62,213 bases of DNA from CBDCEG01 sp965215775 (GCA_965215775.1 CBDCEG010000032.1:1-62213); one strand, 5' to 3'; positions 39,807 through 49,719 are shown, counted from the stretch's first letter. The notes: generated by a model from the letters alone, not told the origin. Program-made: numbers and translations.

Positions 39807-41909
39807 TTATCTTTCTATTCTTGAACGACCAACGAATTTCTCAACTAATAAAATTATTATTAGCATCGTAATTATTAGAACGGAACCATAACTAACGGCA
39901 ATTCCATAATCTCCATCTTCAACTCTTCCCATAATATATGTTGTTGCAACTTGAGTATCTGCTGTAACTAAAAATATAATTGCGGAAACTGTAGTCATAG
40001 ATTTTACAAAACTAAATACAATTGCTGAAATCATAGCTGGGCGAAGTAATGGTAAAACTACAGTAAATATAGTCTTAATTGAACTCGCCCTTTGTGTAAG
40101 AGAAGCTTCTTCTAAAGATTTATCAATCTGTGAAAGAGCAGATATTCCTGACCTAATACCTACAGGCATATTCTTAAATATAAATGAAATTATAATAATT
40201 GTTGAAGTTGCATTTAATAGAATTGGAGCTGTATTAAACGCTAAAACATAACTCACACCAATAACAGTTCCAGGTATTGCAAAACAAATCATTGCACTAA
40301 AGTCAACAGTTCCACGCCCAACGAATTGTTTTCTAGTTGTAACATAAGCAATCATAAGTCCTGCTAATGCTGTAAGTGGTGCGCCAACTGCTGAGAATTT
40401 TAAGGTTGTTAAGAATGATGGCCAGCCACCACTTCCAAATCCTCTTCCCCAAAGCTGTTCGTAGTGCTTCATTGTTGGAGTGTAATCTGCTCCCCAATTC
40501 TCTACAAAACCACCCATAAGAATACTTCCGTATAAAATTAAAGTAAATCCCATCCAAATAATAGAAGTTGTGCTACATAACCTAACTAACCATTTTGGTA
40601 ATGGTTGAAAATTACCACCAGAACCTTTGCCAGTTACTGTTACATAAGATTTTTTACCAATCCACTTTCTTTGAATTGTGAAAGCTAATAGTGAGAATGC
40701 TAATAATAAGATTCCCAAAGTTGCAGCTTTTCCATAATCAAGCTGTGAACCAACAATACTAAAGTAAATCTCTGTAGCAAGAACATCATAATCTCCACCT
40801 AAAACCATGGGATTACCAAAATCAGCTAAAGATGATATTAGTGCAAGTAAGAAAGCATTTGCAATACCAGGTCTTAAAAGTGGAAAAGTTACATTCATAA
40901 ATGTTTGTGAATTTGAAGCTCTCATTGTTACCGAAGCCTCTTCAACCGCTGGATTTATAGTTGAAACCATTCCAGCCATAAGCATAAAGCAAATTGGAGT
41001 GAATGATAAAGTTTGTGCTAAAAATATTCCCCAAAATCCATAAATATAAGCTGATCTTTTGAAAAACCCTTCATTTCCATCACCAATAAAAAAGCCACCA
41101 TCACCAAATAAATATAATAAACCATCGTTTATAGTTCCATTTCTACCAAATATTAATATCAAAGAAAGACCAATTACAAATGGTGGTGTAACAATTGGAA
41201 GCATAGAAAATAATCTAGCAATACCACGAAGTTTTTTAGTTATTCGCACTGAAAATAAAGCAAAACATAAACCTAAAAAGGTTGAAGAAATACCTACACA
41301 AACTGCCATAAACAATGAGTTTAAAACAGTTTTACCTAACCCAAAAGATGTTATATTTGTAAATATTGCAAAAGGTGTAAAAGTTCCATCATCCGATACT
41401 ATTACTTTAGAAAAAATAGTCCAAACAGGAAATAAAACAAAAACTCCAATAGACGCCATAATAATAACAATTGCACTTGTCATAAACGGGTCTCCTTGAA
41501 TATACCCCATTGCAGCCAAAGACATTGCTAAAATAAACAATAATGCAGTAAGTTGAATAAACGCACCATATCCTAACGCAACATTTGCAAAACCAGCCCA
41601 AAATAGAATTATAAAAAAGCTAAGCCCTGAAACTAGAGCATCAATTAAATTTGCCTTTGCTGAAAATCGCCAAGGCCTTAAGATAAGAAGTATAAAAATA
41701 ACTAAAGGAAAGAGTGATGTTTTAAAATGAAATATTGAATAAGCATGAAGAATTTCCTTCATTGTTGATTCAAAAAGCCCATAATAAAGCCCTATCCACG
41801 GAAGAACTAACCAAGCAACAATACCAACTAATGCCCATTTAGTTTGAGCGGACAGTTTGAGTTTTGTTGTAGCTACTTGTTGTTTTGTTTGGTTTGCTTG
41901 TATATTCAT
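39807..41909 (-). CDS. Double-length ABC transporter permease (AfuB/FbpB type)
   Basis: 700 residues with two BPD_transp_1 domains in one chain, each carrying an EAA-like loop (EEASVTMRASNSQTF near 322 and EEASLTQRASSIKTI near 603) that contacts the ATPase. About 14 membrane helices are visible. A fused permease of this size is characteristic of AfuB and FbpB. It is separated from the binding-protein gene by a hairpin terminator, as is usual where the binding protein is needed in excess. Confidence 0.88.
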   Translation of the reverse strand: MNIQANQTKQQVATTKLKLSAQTKWALVGIVAWLVLPWIGLYYGLFESTMKEILHAYSIFHFKTSLFPLVIFILLILRPWRFSAKANLIDALVSGLSFFIILFWAGFANVALGYGAFIQLTALLFILAMSLAAMGYIQGDPFMTSAIVIIMASIGVFVLFPVWTIFSKVIVSDDGTFTPFAIFTNITSFGLGKTVLNSLFMAVCVGISSTFLGLCFALFSVRITKKLRGIARLFSMLPIVTPPFVIGLSLILIFGRNGTINDGLLYLFGDGGFFIGDGNEGFFKRSAYIYGFWGIFLAQTLSFTPICFMLMAGMVSTINPAVEEASVTMRASNSQTFMNVTFPLLRPGIANAFLLALISSLADFGNPMVLGGDYDVLATEIYFSIVGSQLDYGKAATLGILLLAFSLLAFTIQRKWIGKKSYVTVTGKGSGGNFQPLPKWLVRLCSTTSIIWMGFTLILYGSILMGGFVENWGADYTPTMKHYEQLWGRGFGSGGWPSFLTTLKFSAVGAPLTALAGLMIAYVTTRKQFVGRGTVDFSAMICFAIPGTVIGVSYVLAFNTAPILLNATSTIIIISFIFKNMPVGIRSGISALSQIDKSLEEASLTQRASSIKTIFTVVLPLLRPAMISAIVFSFVKSMTTVSAIIFLVTADTQVATTYIMGRVEDGDYGIAVSYGSVLIITMLIIILLVEKFVGRSRIER

Positions 41910-41950
41910 AAGTATATTAGCTAAAAGTTACATTTGTAAAAAAGAAAAAT

Positions 41951-41984
41951 AAAAAGCCTGCTTTAAATTGATACAGGCTTTTTA
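41951..41984 (-). terminator. Attenuating terminator between binding protein and permease
   Basis: On the minus strand AAAAAGCCTGTATC..GCAGGCTTTTT. It lies between the first and second genes of the operon and would give more binding protein than permease. Confidence 0.8.
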
Positions 41985-42025
41985 TTTTCTATATTAAGTT
42001 TGTTAAAAATTCAATTATCTAACAA

Positions 42026-43060
42026 TTATCTTGCAAGAGGTTTGATTTCTTTAACCCACTTATTAATAAGCCCTTTTCTAGTTTCTTCAGAACCATATTT
42101 AACAAAATCATAGTTAATTAATTTAACAGATTCTGGTTTTATAGCTTCTGCAGGAATTGCAGCTTCTACATTAGTAGGAACTTGGAAAGATTGAACTGTA
42201 GCACCAACTTCTTGACCTTCTTTTGATAAAGCCCAGTCAACGAATTTTTTAGCATTATCCATATTTCTTGCATTTTTGATAATACTTAACCCACCAATTT
42301 CATAACCAGTTCCTTCACAAGGAGCAACTAACTCTAGTGGAAATCCTTTAGCTTTTTCTTTACCATGGTCATGTAAAAATCCTATACCAATCATAGTTTC
42401 ACCACGAGCTGCATTTTTACCTGGTGCAGATCCTGATTTAGTATATTGATTTACATTTTTATGTAATTTAGCTAAATATTGAAAAGCTTTTTCTTCACCG
42501 TCCATTTGAGCAAATGTTGCTAAAGCTGTATAAGCTGTTCCTGAACTTTGTGGACTTGCAATTTGAACCTGACCTTTGAACTCTGGCTTAACAATATCAG
42601 CCCAACATTTAGGCATTTCTAATTTAGCATCTTTTAGTAATTCAGTATTTACACTAAATCCTAAAATTCCAACATAAATACCAGTTGTTTGATTTGCTTT
42701 ATTAGCTGCTGGATTTTGATATTCTTTACCAATTTTATCTAAGTTTGGTGATTTATAAGTTTCTAATAAACCGTTAACACCAGCTTGACTATGTGGGTCT
42801 AAAGTTCCACCATACCAAACATCACCACGAGGGTTTTCTTTTTCTGCAAGTATTTTTGCATAAGTGCTTCCAGAACCATTTCTAGTCATAGAAACTTTTA
42901 CATCATATTTTTTGCCAAAAGTTTCTGCTGCTTTTTGGCACCAATCGCCTTGTGCACTACAATAAACTGTAAGTTTACCTTCTGCATTAGCAATAGATGT
43001 TGTTAATGAACCAGCTAAAACAGCTGAAGAGATTAGTGAAAAAAGATACTTCTTGTTCAT
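42026..43060 (-). CDS. ABC transporter periplasmic binding protein (AfuA type)
   Basis: 344 residues. Signal peptide about 1-26 (TSIANA/EGK). The mature protein has TVYCSAQGDWC, NGSGSTYAKI, DVWYGGTLDPHSQAG, SPQSSGTAYTALATF, GIGFLHDHGKEK (H230, D231) and APCEGTGYE (E249). From memory, these match AfuA of Actinobacillus, where the His-Asp and Glu residues bind hexose-6-phosphate, better than ferric FbpA, whose paired C-lobe tyrosines I do not see here. Substrate may therefore be a sugar phosphate rather than iron. This is family-level inference. Confidence 0.8.
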   Translation of the reverse strand: MNKKYLFSLISSAVLAGSLTTSIANAEGKLTVYCSAQGDWCQKAAETFGKKYDVKVSMTRNGSGSTYAKILAEKENPRGDVWYGGTLDPHSQAGVNGLLETYKSPNLDKIGKEYQNPAANKANQTTGIYVGILGFSVNTELLKDAKLEMPKCWADIVKPEFKGQVQIASPQSSGTAYTALATFAQMDGEEKAFQYLAKLHKNVNQYTKSGSAPGKNAARGETMIGIGFLHDHGKEKAKGFPLELVAPCEGTGYEIGGLSIIKNARNMDNAKKFVDWALSKEGQEVGATVQSFQVPTNVEAAIPAEAIKPESVKLINYDFVKYGSEETRKGLINKWVKEIKPLAR

Positions 43061-43482
43061 ATTTTTACCTCAAAATTATTAAAAAATAAAACTTAAGTTT
43101 TGGCTACTTATATTTTTATAACAACTAACCCAAACAAATAGTGTAGAAATTATATACTAAAATAAACTATAAATTACCAAGTAAATTAGTGCGTTTTTAT
43201 TTTAAATAAAACTAGCACAAAATTAAACTTTATGCCAGAGGATTACCTTACCGCAAGTTTTGGAATACTCATTCTTCTGTTAGTTATCTTTTAAATTTAA
43301 AGGAGATCTTACATTTCACCTTTTCAATTTTATATTTCTTTTGAATAAATTCTTAGTTATCTATTTATTACTAAAAAATACTATTATAACTTATAACTGG
43401 TTAAATCATTTTGTTTGCTTTGTTTTTATTCATTAAAGCAAACAATTGCATAACAACAATATAGATTTAATGGTAATGTTAA
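43061..43482. other. AT-rich region between divergent genes, no gene seen
   Basis: About 420 bases between the start of the binding-protein gene and the promoter of the M15-like peptidase gene. No open frame of convincing coding character and no tRNA. I looked for a Fur box (GATAATGATAATCATTATC-like) upstream of the ABC operon and saw none. Confidence 0.5.
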
Positions 43483-43511
43483 TTGCTATTTTGTAACATT
43501 TTTTGTAGAAT
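43483..43511 (+). promoter_or_regulatory. Predicted sigma-70 promoter of the M15-like peptidase gene
   Basis: TTGCTA, 17-base spacer, TAGAAT, about 100 bases before the gene. AGAGGTAATTAATT precedes the ATG at 43610. Confidence 0.45.
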
Positions 43512-43609
43512 ATAGTAATAAATAAAAAAACATCATTTGCAAACACAAAAGTTAAGTAATGAGTTCACAAAAAAATCATACTTTGCTTATTTTATAGAGG
43601 TAATTAATT

Positions 43610-44218
43610 ATGCATTTATTACAAGAGATAAAACATATGGAAAAACACGGCTTGGACTGTCCTTGTTGTGCTAATCCAGAAAGAAGAAAGTTCCTATTTA
43701 AAACAGGAATATTAACTGCTGGTCTAATTTTAGGACCAGAGCTTGCTATGGCAAGAGTTAGAAGAGATAGATTGTTAATGATGACTAATCCGCATACTGG
43801 AGAAAAAATCAGAACAGTTTATTGGACACCTGATGATGGATATATTCGTGAATCTATGAACTCTATATCACATTTTATGCGTGATTTTAGATTAAACAAA
43901 GTTAGACGAATTGACCCAGCTTTAATGGATATAGTTCACGCTATTTCACTAAATATTGGTAAAACTAAAAAGTTTGAAGTTATGAGTGGTTACCGCTCTC
44001 CAAAAACTAATAGAATGTTAAGAAGACGATCTAGAAATGTTGCTAAGAAAAGCTTCCATATGCGTGCAAAAGCAATGGATTTCCAAGTAAAAGGAGTTTC
44101 ATCGCGTCACCTTAGAAGAGTAGCTTTAGCATTGAAAGCTGGTGGTGTTGGTTACTATCCAGGTGCTAAGTTTATTCATGTTGATAGTGGAAATGTCAGA
44201 ACTTGGACCTATCGATAA
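43610..44218 (+). CDS. Tat-exported DUF882/peptidase M15-like protein (YcbK type)
   Basis: 202 residues. Twin-arginine signal ERRKFLFKTGILTAGLILG (about 24-42). The M15A pattern is complete: MSGYRSPKTNRML, SFHMRAKAMDFQV (zinc His and Asp) and KFIHVDSGNVRTW (second zinc His). YcbK-type enzymes are D-Ala-type carboxypeptidases or endopeptidases acting on periplasmic peptidoglycan. The internal ATG at 43637 (MEKHGLDCPCC) is an alternative start that would still keep the Tat motif. Confidence 0.87.
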   Translation: MHLLQEIKHMEKHGLDCPCCANPERRKFLFKTGILTAGLILGPELAMARVRRDRLLMMTNPHTGEKIRTVYWTPDDGYIRESMNSISHFMRDFRLNKVRRIDPALMDIVHAISLNIGKTKKFEVMSGYRSPKTNRMLRRRSRNVAKKSFHMRAKAMDFQVKGVSSRHLRRVALALKAGGVGYYPGAKFIHVDSGNVRTWTYR

Positions 44219-44244
44219 AACATTGATATTCTAAAAATAAAAAC

Positions 44245-44273
44245 AAAAAGGCAACTAACAAGTTGCTTTTTTT
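44245..44273 (+). terminator. Terminator after the M15-like peptidase gene
   Basis: AAAAAGGCAACT-AACA-AGTTGCTTTTTTT, 27 bases after the stop codon; its A-run also suits the converging mltG transcript. Confidence 0.85.
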
Positions 44274-44331
44274 ATTACCTAAAGTAAATAATTAACTATT
44301 CCTATTAGTTATTTATTTACTTGTTTTTCTC

Positions 44332-45384
44332 TTATTTTTCCTTTTTAAGCTCTGCTCTATATTTTGCAACAGCTTTTAAGTGGTCTTTATAATTTATATT
44401 AAAGTAATGACCGCCTTTTCCTGTAGCTACAAAATATAAATATTTAGTTTCATCAGGTTGACCTGCTGCAAGTAATGAGCTTTCACCAGGCATAGATATT
44501 GGAGTTGGTGGAAGTCCTTTGAAAACATATGAATTATAAAGATTATTTTCATCTTTTAAGTTACTTGCATATATTTTGCCATGATAATTTTCACCCATTC
44601 CATAAATAATTGTAGGGTCTGTTTGTAGTAGCATACCTAACTTTAATCGGTTATGAAAGATACTTGAAACCTTATTTCTCTCTTTATTTACATTGGTTTC
44701 GCGTTCAATAATAGAAGCAAGAATTAATAATTCATAAGAAGATTTTATTGATTTGGTTTTATCAGCTTTTTGCCAAGCATTTTTGATTTTCTTTTGCATT
44801 AAGTTATAAGACATTTCTAGGATTTCAGTATCTTTTATGCCTTTAGAAAAAGTATAAGTGCTTGGGAAAAACATACCCTCATAATATTTTCCATCATGCC
44901 CAAGAATTTTCATAACATCTTTATTTGGAACAAATTCTAAGGTTTGTTCAATATTAGGATTCTTTTTTATTTCTTTTCGAAACTGATTAAAAGTCCAGCC
45001 CTCAAGAAATCTAATTTTGAATTGAATAGTTTTGCCAGAACGAAATAATGCTATCGTATCTTTTAAACTCGTTGTTGGTTGTATTTGGTAATCACCTATT
45101 TTTAAAGATTTCTTATTTGGTATTGTTGAGTTCATAAACTTAATATAATAAGGAATAAGTTTATTTTGCAACGCACTTGTTTTTATTATATTTTGAGTTG
45201 ATAGTCTTTTTAGTATTTTATTTAGACCATCTCCAGACTTTACTTTAAAATCTGTTACTTCTAGATTTTTGGTTTTTGATTGCCAAAAGTTACTATAATC
45301 ATTATAAATATAAGCTCCAGCCGTAATCATAATAATTATTGAAAGAATACTTAAGTAGCAGAATAGTTTTTTAAATAGTTTCAT
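44332..45384 (-). CDS. mltG: Endolytic murein transglycosylase MltG
   Basis: Cuts nascent glycan strands at the inner membrane and sets their length. 350 residues. N-terminal membrane helix (about 8-27), a LysM-like region, then the YceG domain with LILASIIERETNVNKER (catalytic Glu about 227), IFHNRLKLGMLLQTDPTIIYG and LPPTPISMPGESSLLAAGQP. All conserved. It lies 20 bases after the LysM/M23 lipoprotein gene, so two peptidoglycan proteins share a transcript. The usual neighbours tmk and holB are not here. Confidence 0.95.
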   Translation of the reverse strand: MKLFKKLFCYLSILSIIIMITAGAYIYNDYSNFWQSKTKNLEVTDFKVKSGDGLNKILKRLSTQNIIKTSALQNKLIPYYIKFMNSTIPNKKSLKIGDYQIQPTTSLKDTIALFRSGKTIQFKIRFLEGWTFNQFRKEIKKNPNIEQTLEFVPNKDVMKILGHDGKYYEGMFFPSTYTFSKGIKDTEILEMSYNLMQKKIKNAWQKADKTKSIKSSYELLILASIIERETNVNKERNKVSSIFHNRLKLGMLLQTDPTIIYGMGENYHGKIYASNLKDENNLYNSYVFKGLPPTPISMPGESSLLAAGQPDETKYLYFVATGKGGHYFNINYKDHLKAVAKYRAELKKEK

Positions 45385-45404
45385 AATAAAGTAATTTTTA
45401 GTTA

Positions 45405-46118
45405 TTAAAAATGGTATTTGCTACCAATATAGATTTTTGGATTCACAGGATTTGCATTTTTTCTAACTTCAAAATGCAACATAAGCCTTCTATTTCCACC
45501 ATGCCCTACGATTCCTATTTTTTGGCGTTTACTTACTTTCTGCCCTTCTTTTACAAAAGTTTTGCTAAGAAAACCATAAGCACTAAGAAGCCCATTACCA
45601 TGTTTTATAATTACAACATTTCCATAGCCATTTAATCCACTTCCTTTATATGCAACTGTTCCTGATTGAGCTGCATTTACAGTTTGAGTTTCTTTTCCTG
45701 CGATACGAATTCCATTTCCACCAATCCTACCTGGTTTAAAATTAGATAAAACTTTTCCACTTATAGGCCAAACCCAACTTTTACCAGCATAAACAACTTT
45801 TGTCTCAGCTTTTTTTATAGGTTTTGCTTTTGTAGTTGATTTACTGCTTCCGCTTGTTTTATAAGTTGCATTTCCGCTTACTTTAAGCCTTTGACCAACT
45901 TTTATTTTATTTGGGTTAGATATTCCATTTATTTTTTGTAGCTTTGATGCTTTCATGCCGTGTTTTGAAGCTATTGTTGAAAGTGTATCACCTTTTTTTA
46001 CTGTATAAAGTCCGTTATTACCAACACTAGCACAAGAAAAAAGAAAAAGTGTAATGACAATAAGGCAAGCTGATGATATTATCTTTTTGATATGAGTTTT
46101 ATTTATTTCTTGTATCAT
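45405..46118 (-). CDS. NlpD-like LysM/M23 lipoprotein with degenerate catalytic site
   Basis: 237 residues. Lipoprotein signal VITLFLFSC (Cys about 29), LysM (YTVKKGDTLSTIASKHG, about 38-54) and a LytM/M23 domain (about 115-230). The zinc ligands are largely lost: GIRIAG replaces the GIDIA-type HxxxD region, AYGFLS replaces YAHLS, and only LHFEVR keeps a histidine. Such proteins (NlpD, EnvC) do not cut peptidoglycan but activate amidases such as AmiC. It is an NlpD-like activator by architecture. Its likely partner amiC is broken in this window. Confidence 0.85.
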   Translation of the reverse strand: MIQEINKTHIKKIISSACLIVITLFLFSCASVGNNGLYTVKKGDTLSTIASKHGMKASKLQKINGISNPNKIKVGQRLKVSGNATYKTSGSSKSTTKAKPIKKAETKVVYAGKSWVWPISGKVLSNFKPGRIGGNGIRIAGKETQTVNAAQSGTVAYKGSGLNGYGNVVIIKHGNGLLSAYGFLSKTFVKEGQKVSKRQKIGIVGHGGNRRLMLHFEVRKNANPVNPKIYIGSKYHF

Positions 46119-46221
46119 TTTTGATTATTCCAATTATTTATTAAGGTTAATTTCAGGTTCTAACTTTTTAATTTAATAAATGATTTTAACAGAATATAAA
46201 AACAAATCACGAGGAGAATAT

Positions 46222-47469
46222 ATGGATAACAAAACACATAGCCCTGATTATAATTTCAGGCTCAAAGATGCCTTTTTAGGACTTCAATTTTTATTTGTTG
46301 CTTTTGGTGCTTTAGTTTTAGTGCCACTATTAACTGGACTAGACCCAAGTGTAGCTTTATTTACTGCTGGTTTAGGAACATTAATTTTCCAAGTTATAAC
46401 CAAGGGTGCAATACCCCCTATTTTTTTGGCTAGTTCTTTTGCATTTATTGCTCCAATTCAATATGGGGTTGATAAATGGGGAATTGCTGGAACTATGTCT
46501 GGACTAATTGCTGCAGGTGTTTTTTATATATTTCTTTCTGGCTTGGTTAAAGTTTTTGGGCAAGGATTTATAAAAAAATTATTTCCAGCAGTGGTAGTTG
46601 GACCAGTTATAATGTCCATTGGCTTGATACTTTCTCCTATTGCTGTATTTATGGCAATGGGTAAAACTGGAGATGGTTCTGATGTGCTTGTTCCCAAAAA
46701 TACCGCAATGATTATTTCAATAACAACTTTATGCGTTGTTCTTTTAGTATCTTTATTAGGCAAAGGCGTGTTTAAATTAGTTCCAATATTAGGTGGAATA
46801 ATTGTAGGTTATTTATTGTCCCTTTATTTTAATATAGTTAATTTTGACGCAGTTACCAAGGCTAGCTGGTTTAGTATTCCTAAATTTACTACGCCAGAGT
46901 TTAATCCAAAAGCTATTCTTTATATTTTACCAATAGCAATAGCACCTGCTGTAGAGCATATTGGAGATATGCTTGCAATATCAGGTGTTACAAAAAGAGA
47001 TTATTTGAAAAAACCTGGTTTACACAAAACTCTTTTAGGTGATGGTGTTGCTACAATTGCAGCTTCAATGTTTGGTGGACCACCAAATACAACTTATTCT
47101 GAAGTAACTGGAGCAGTTACAATAACCAAAGCTTATAATCCTGCAATAATGACTTGGACTGCAATCGCTGCAATATTGCTTGCTTTCGTTGGTAAGTTGG
47201 GTGCAGCTTTAAGCACAGTTCCTTCACCTGTTATGGGCGGAATAATGTTATTACTTTTTGGAATTATCGCTTCAATTGGTTTAAAAACAATGATAAATGA
47301 GAAAGTTGATTTAGATTGCCCACGAAATATGATTATAGTTTCTATGATTTTGGTTTTTTCAATTGGTGGAATGATATTTGAATTTGATGGCGTTAGATTT
47401 AGTGGAATAGGTTTGGGGGCAGTTACAGGTATAATTTTAAACTTAATTCTTCCGCAGGCAAGAAGCTAA
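46222..47469 (+). CDS. uraA: Uracil/xanthine permease (UraA family)
   Basis: 415 residues from the ATG at 46222, preceded by GAGGAGA at 46211-46217; an upstream ATG at 46180 adds 14 residues but has no binding site. About 14 membrane helices. NAT/NCS2 features: the N-terminal FRLKDAFLGLQFLFVAFGA, the conserved PAVEHIGDMLAISGVTKRDY segment and GGPPNTTYSEVTGAV. UraA imports uracil with protons. The family also has xanthine transporters; TYSEVTGA and HIGD favour uracil. Confidence 0.9.
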   Translation: MDNKTHSPDYNFRLKDAFLGLQFLFVAFGALVLVPLLTGLDPSVALFTAGLGTLIFQVITKGAIPPIFLASSFAFIAPIQYGVDKWGIAGTMSGLIAAGVFYIFLSGLVKVFGQGFIKKLFPAVVVGPVIMSIGLILSPIAVFMAMGKTGDGSDVLVPKNTAMIISITTLCVVLLVSLLGKGVFKLVPILGGIIVGYLLSLYFNIVNFDAVTKASWFSIPKFTTPEFNPKAILYILPIAIAPAVEHIGDMLAISGVTKRDYLKKPGLHKTLLGDGVATIAASMFGGPPNTTYSEVTGAVTITKAYNPAIMTWTAIAAILLAFVGKLGAALSTVPSPVMGGIMLLLFGIIASIGLKTMINEKVDLDCPRNMIIVSMILVFSIGGMIFEFDGVRFSGIGLGAVTGIILNLILPQARS

Positions 47470-47571
47470 AAAACATATTAAAAAATAAATCTATCAACTA
47501 AAAATATAAAAAAACCTAAAGGTGCAAAAAAATATATAATAAAGCTTTAACTAACTAAAGAGAGCTTATTT

Positions 47572-48231
47572 ATGAAAGATTTTATTGCACCTTCAATACT
47601 ATCAGCTGATTTTGCAAACCTTGGAAAAGATGTTTCTGATGTTTTAGAAGCTGGTTCTGATATTATTCATTTTGATGTTATGGATAATAATTTTGTGCCT
47701 AACTTAAGTTTTGGCGCACCAATTTGTAAAGCACTTCGCGATTATGGAATTACCGCACCAATTGATGTTCATCTTATGGTTAGTTCTGTTGATAATTTAA
47801 TAGTTGATTTTGCCAAAGCTGGTGCGACTTATATTACTTTTCACCCTGAATCCTCAATTCACATTGATAGAAGTATTGAACTTATAAAATCTTTGGGTTG
47901 CAAAGCTGGTCTAGCTCTAAACCCTGCCACACCTTTGTCTACTTTAGACTACACTTTGGAAAAACTTGATATGGTTTTATTAATGTCTGTAAACCCTGGT
48001 TTTGGTGGGCAATCTTTTATAGATCATACATTTGATAAAATCACCAAAGTTAGACAGATGATTGATAAAACTGGCAAAAATATCCGCCTAGAAGTTGATG
48101 GTGGAATAAAAATAGATAATATCGGCAAAGTAAAACAAGCTGGAGCAGATACATTTGTCGCTGGCTCTGCAATTTTTGGAACAAATGATTACAAAAAAGT
48201 AATTGATGAAATGCGAAATCAATTAGCTTAA
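47572..48231 (+). CDS. rpe: Ribulose-phosphate 3-epimerase
   Basis: 219-residue TIM-barrel enzyme interconverting ribulose-5-phosphate and xylulose-5-phosphate. Motifs: IAPSILSADFANLGKD, HFDVMDNNFVPNLSFGAP, PIDVHLMVS, LMSVNPGFGGQSFI and LEVDGGIKIDN. Start has GAGAGCTTATTT upstream. It is followed 24 bases later by trpE. In many gammaproteobacteria gph (phosphoglycolate phosphatase) sits between rpe and trp genes, but it is missing here. Confidence 0.97.
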   Translation: MKDFIAPSILSADFANLGKDVSDVLEAGSDIIHFDVMDNNFVPNLSFGAPICKALRDYGITAPIDVHLMVSSVDNLIVDFAKAGATYITFHPESSIHIDRSIELIKSLGCKAGLALNPATPLSTLDYTLEKLDMVLLMSVNPGFGGQSFIDHTFDKITKVRQMIDKTGKNIRLEVDGGIKIDNIGKVKQAGADTFVAGSAIFGTNDYKKVIDEMRNQLA

Positions 48232-48255
48232 AAAAATAGATAATTAGGTAATAAA

Positions 48256-49719
48256 ATGAAAAAACAACTATTTGATAAATATGTAGAACAAGGGTTCAAC
48301 CATATTCCAGTTTATAAAGAAATTCTTTGTGATTTGGATACGCCACTAACTTTATTTATGAAGCTTGCTAACCAGCCTTATACTTATTTATTTGAATCAG
48401 TTCAAGGTGGTGAACAGTGGGCAAGGTATTCTATGGTTGGATTACAAAGCAATAAGCGTATAGAAATTCTTGGAAATACAATTTCACAAATAAAAAATAA
48501 TAAAGTTATAAATAAATTTGAATCAAAAGATCCATTAGGCTTTATTGATGAAGTTATTTTAAAATACAAAACCCCTAAAAATATAGATGGTTTACCAAGT
48601 TTTTTAGGTGGTTTAGTTGGTTTTTTTGCTTATGATGTTGTAAAACTTATTGAGCCAAGCTTAAAACAAAATACTCAAATTGATGAACTTAAAATACCTG
48701 ATGTTATCTTAATGCAATCAGAGCAAGTTGTTGTTTTAGATAATTTATCAGGTAAAGCTTATTTGATAATTATGACTAAACCAACTGATGAAGATTACTC
48801 TAATTCTTTGAAGGAAATTGATAGTTTGTTAGTGAAATTAAATAAAACAATCCAATCAACTAATTTAGATATTTCCACTCAAAAATCAAATGCAGAAAAA
48901 ATCAATCACTCAATAGAAAAAGAAGAATTCTTAAAATCTGTCCAAAAAGTTAAACAATATATTGTTGATGGAGATGCTTTTCAAGTTGTGCTTTCCCAAC
49001 GAATGAGTATGAGTTTTGAGAAAAATCCATTAGATTTATATAGAGTTTTACGAACACTTAACCCATCACCATATATGTATTATTTGAATTTTGGGGATTT
49101 TCAAATAGTTGGTGCAAGTCCAGAAATTTTAGTTAGATACGAAGATGGCAAAGCACAAGTTCGACCAATAGCTGGAACTAGAAAACGCGGACAAACTAAA
49201 GCAGAGGATTTAGCTTTGGAAAAAGAGTTACTTGCTGATCCAAAAGAATTGGCAGAACATTTAATGTTAATAGACTTGGGAAGAAATGATTTGGGAAGAG
49301 TTGCTAAATCTGGACAAGTGAAAGTTGATGAACAAATGATAATTGAACGCTATTCCCATGTTATGCATATTGTTTCTAATGTTGTGGCTAATATTTCTGA
49401 GGATAAAACTGTAATGGATGTCTTTAAGGCTGTTTTCCCAGCTGGGACACTTTCAGGAGCACCCAAAGTTCGTGCAATGGAAATAATAAATGAATTAGAA
49501 CCCGTTAAAAGAAGCATTTACGGTGGAGCAATTGGGTATTTATCTTGGAATGGAAATATGGATACCGCAATTACAATAAGAACCGCAATTATAAAAGATA
49601 AACAAATACATATCCAAGCAGGGGCTGGACTTGTTTATGATAGTGTTGCTGAAACTGAATGGCAGGAAACTTTGGATAAAGCTACATCTATGCTACAGGC
49701 TTGTGAGATGACTAAGTGA
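48256..49719 (+). CDS. trpE: Anthranilate synthase component I
   Basis: Converts chorismate and ammonia to anthranilate, first step of tryptophan synthesis. 487 residues. N-terminal regulatory domain with LFESVQGGEQWARYSM (tryptophan-binding region), then the chorismate-binding core: DGDAFQVVLSQRMSM, SPEILVRYEDG, RPIAGTRKRG, LIDLGRNDLGRV and GTLSGAPKVRAMEII. All catalytic residues present. trpG and trpDC are not next to it. No leader peptide or attenuator is visible in the 24 bases upstream. Confidence 0.95.
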   Translation: MKKQLFDKYVEQGFNHIPVYKEILCDLDTPLTLFMKLANQPYTYLFESVQGGEQWARYSMVGLQSNKRIEILGNTISQIKNNKVINKFESKDPLGFIDEVILKYKTPKNIDGLPSFLGGLVGFFAYDVVKLIEPSLKQNTQIDELKIPDVILMQSEQVVVLDNLSGKAYLIIMTKPTDEDYSNSLKEIDSLLVKLNKTIQSTNLDISTQKSNAEKINHSIEKEEFLKSVQKVKQYIVDGDAFQVVLSQRMSMSFEKNPLDLYRVLRTLNPSPYMYYLNFGDFQIVGASPEILVRYEDGKAQVRPIAGTRKRGQTKAEDLALEKELLADPKELAEHLMLIDLGRNDLGRVAKSGQVKVDEQMIIERYSHVMHIVSNVVANISEDKTVMDVFKAVFPAGTLSGAPKVRAMEIINELEPVKRSIYGGAIGYLSWNGNMDTAITIRTAIIKDKQIHIQAGAGLVYDSVAETEWQETLDKATSMLQACEMTK

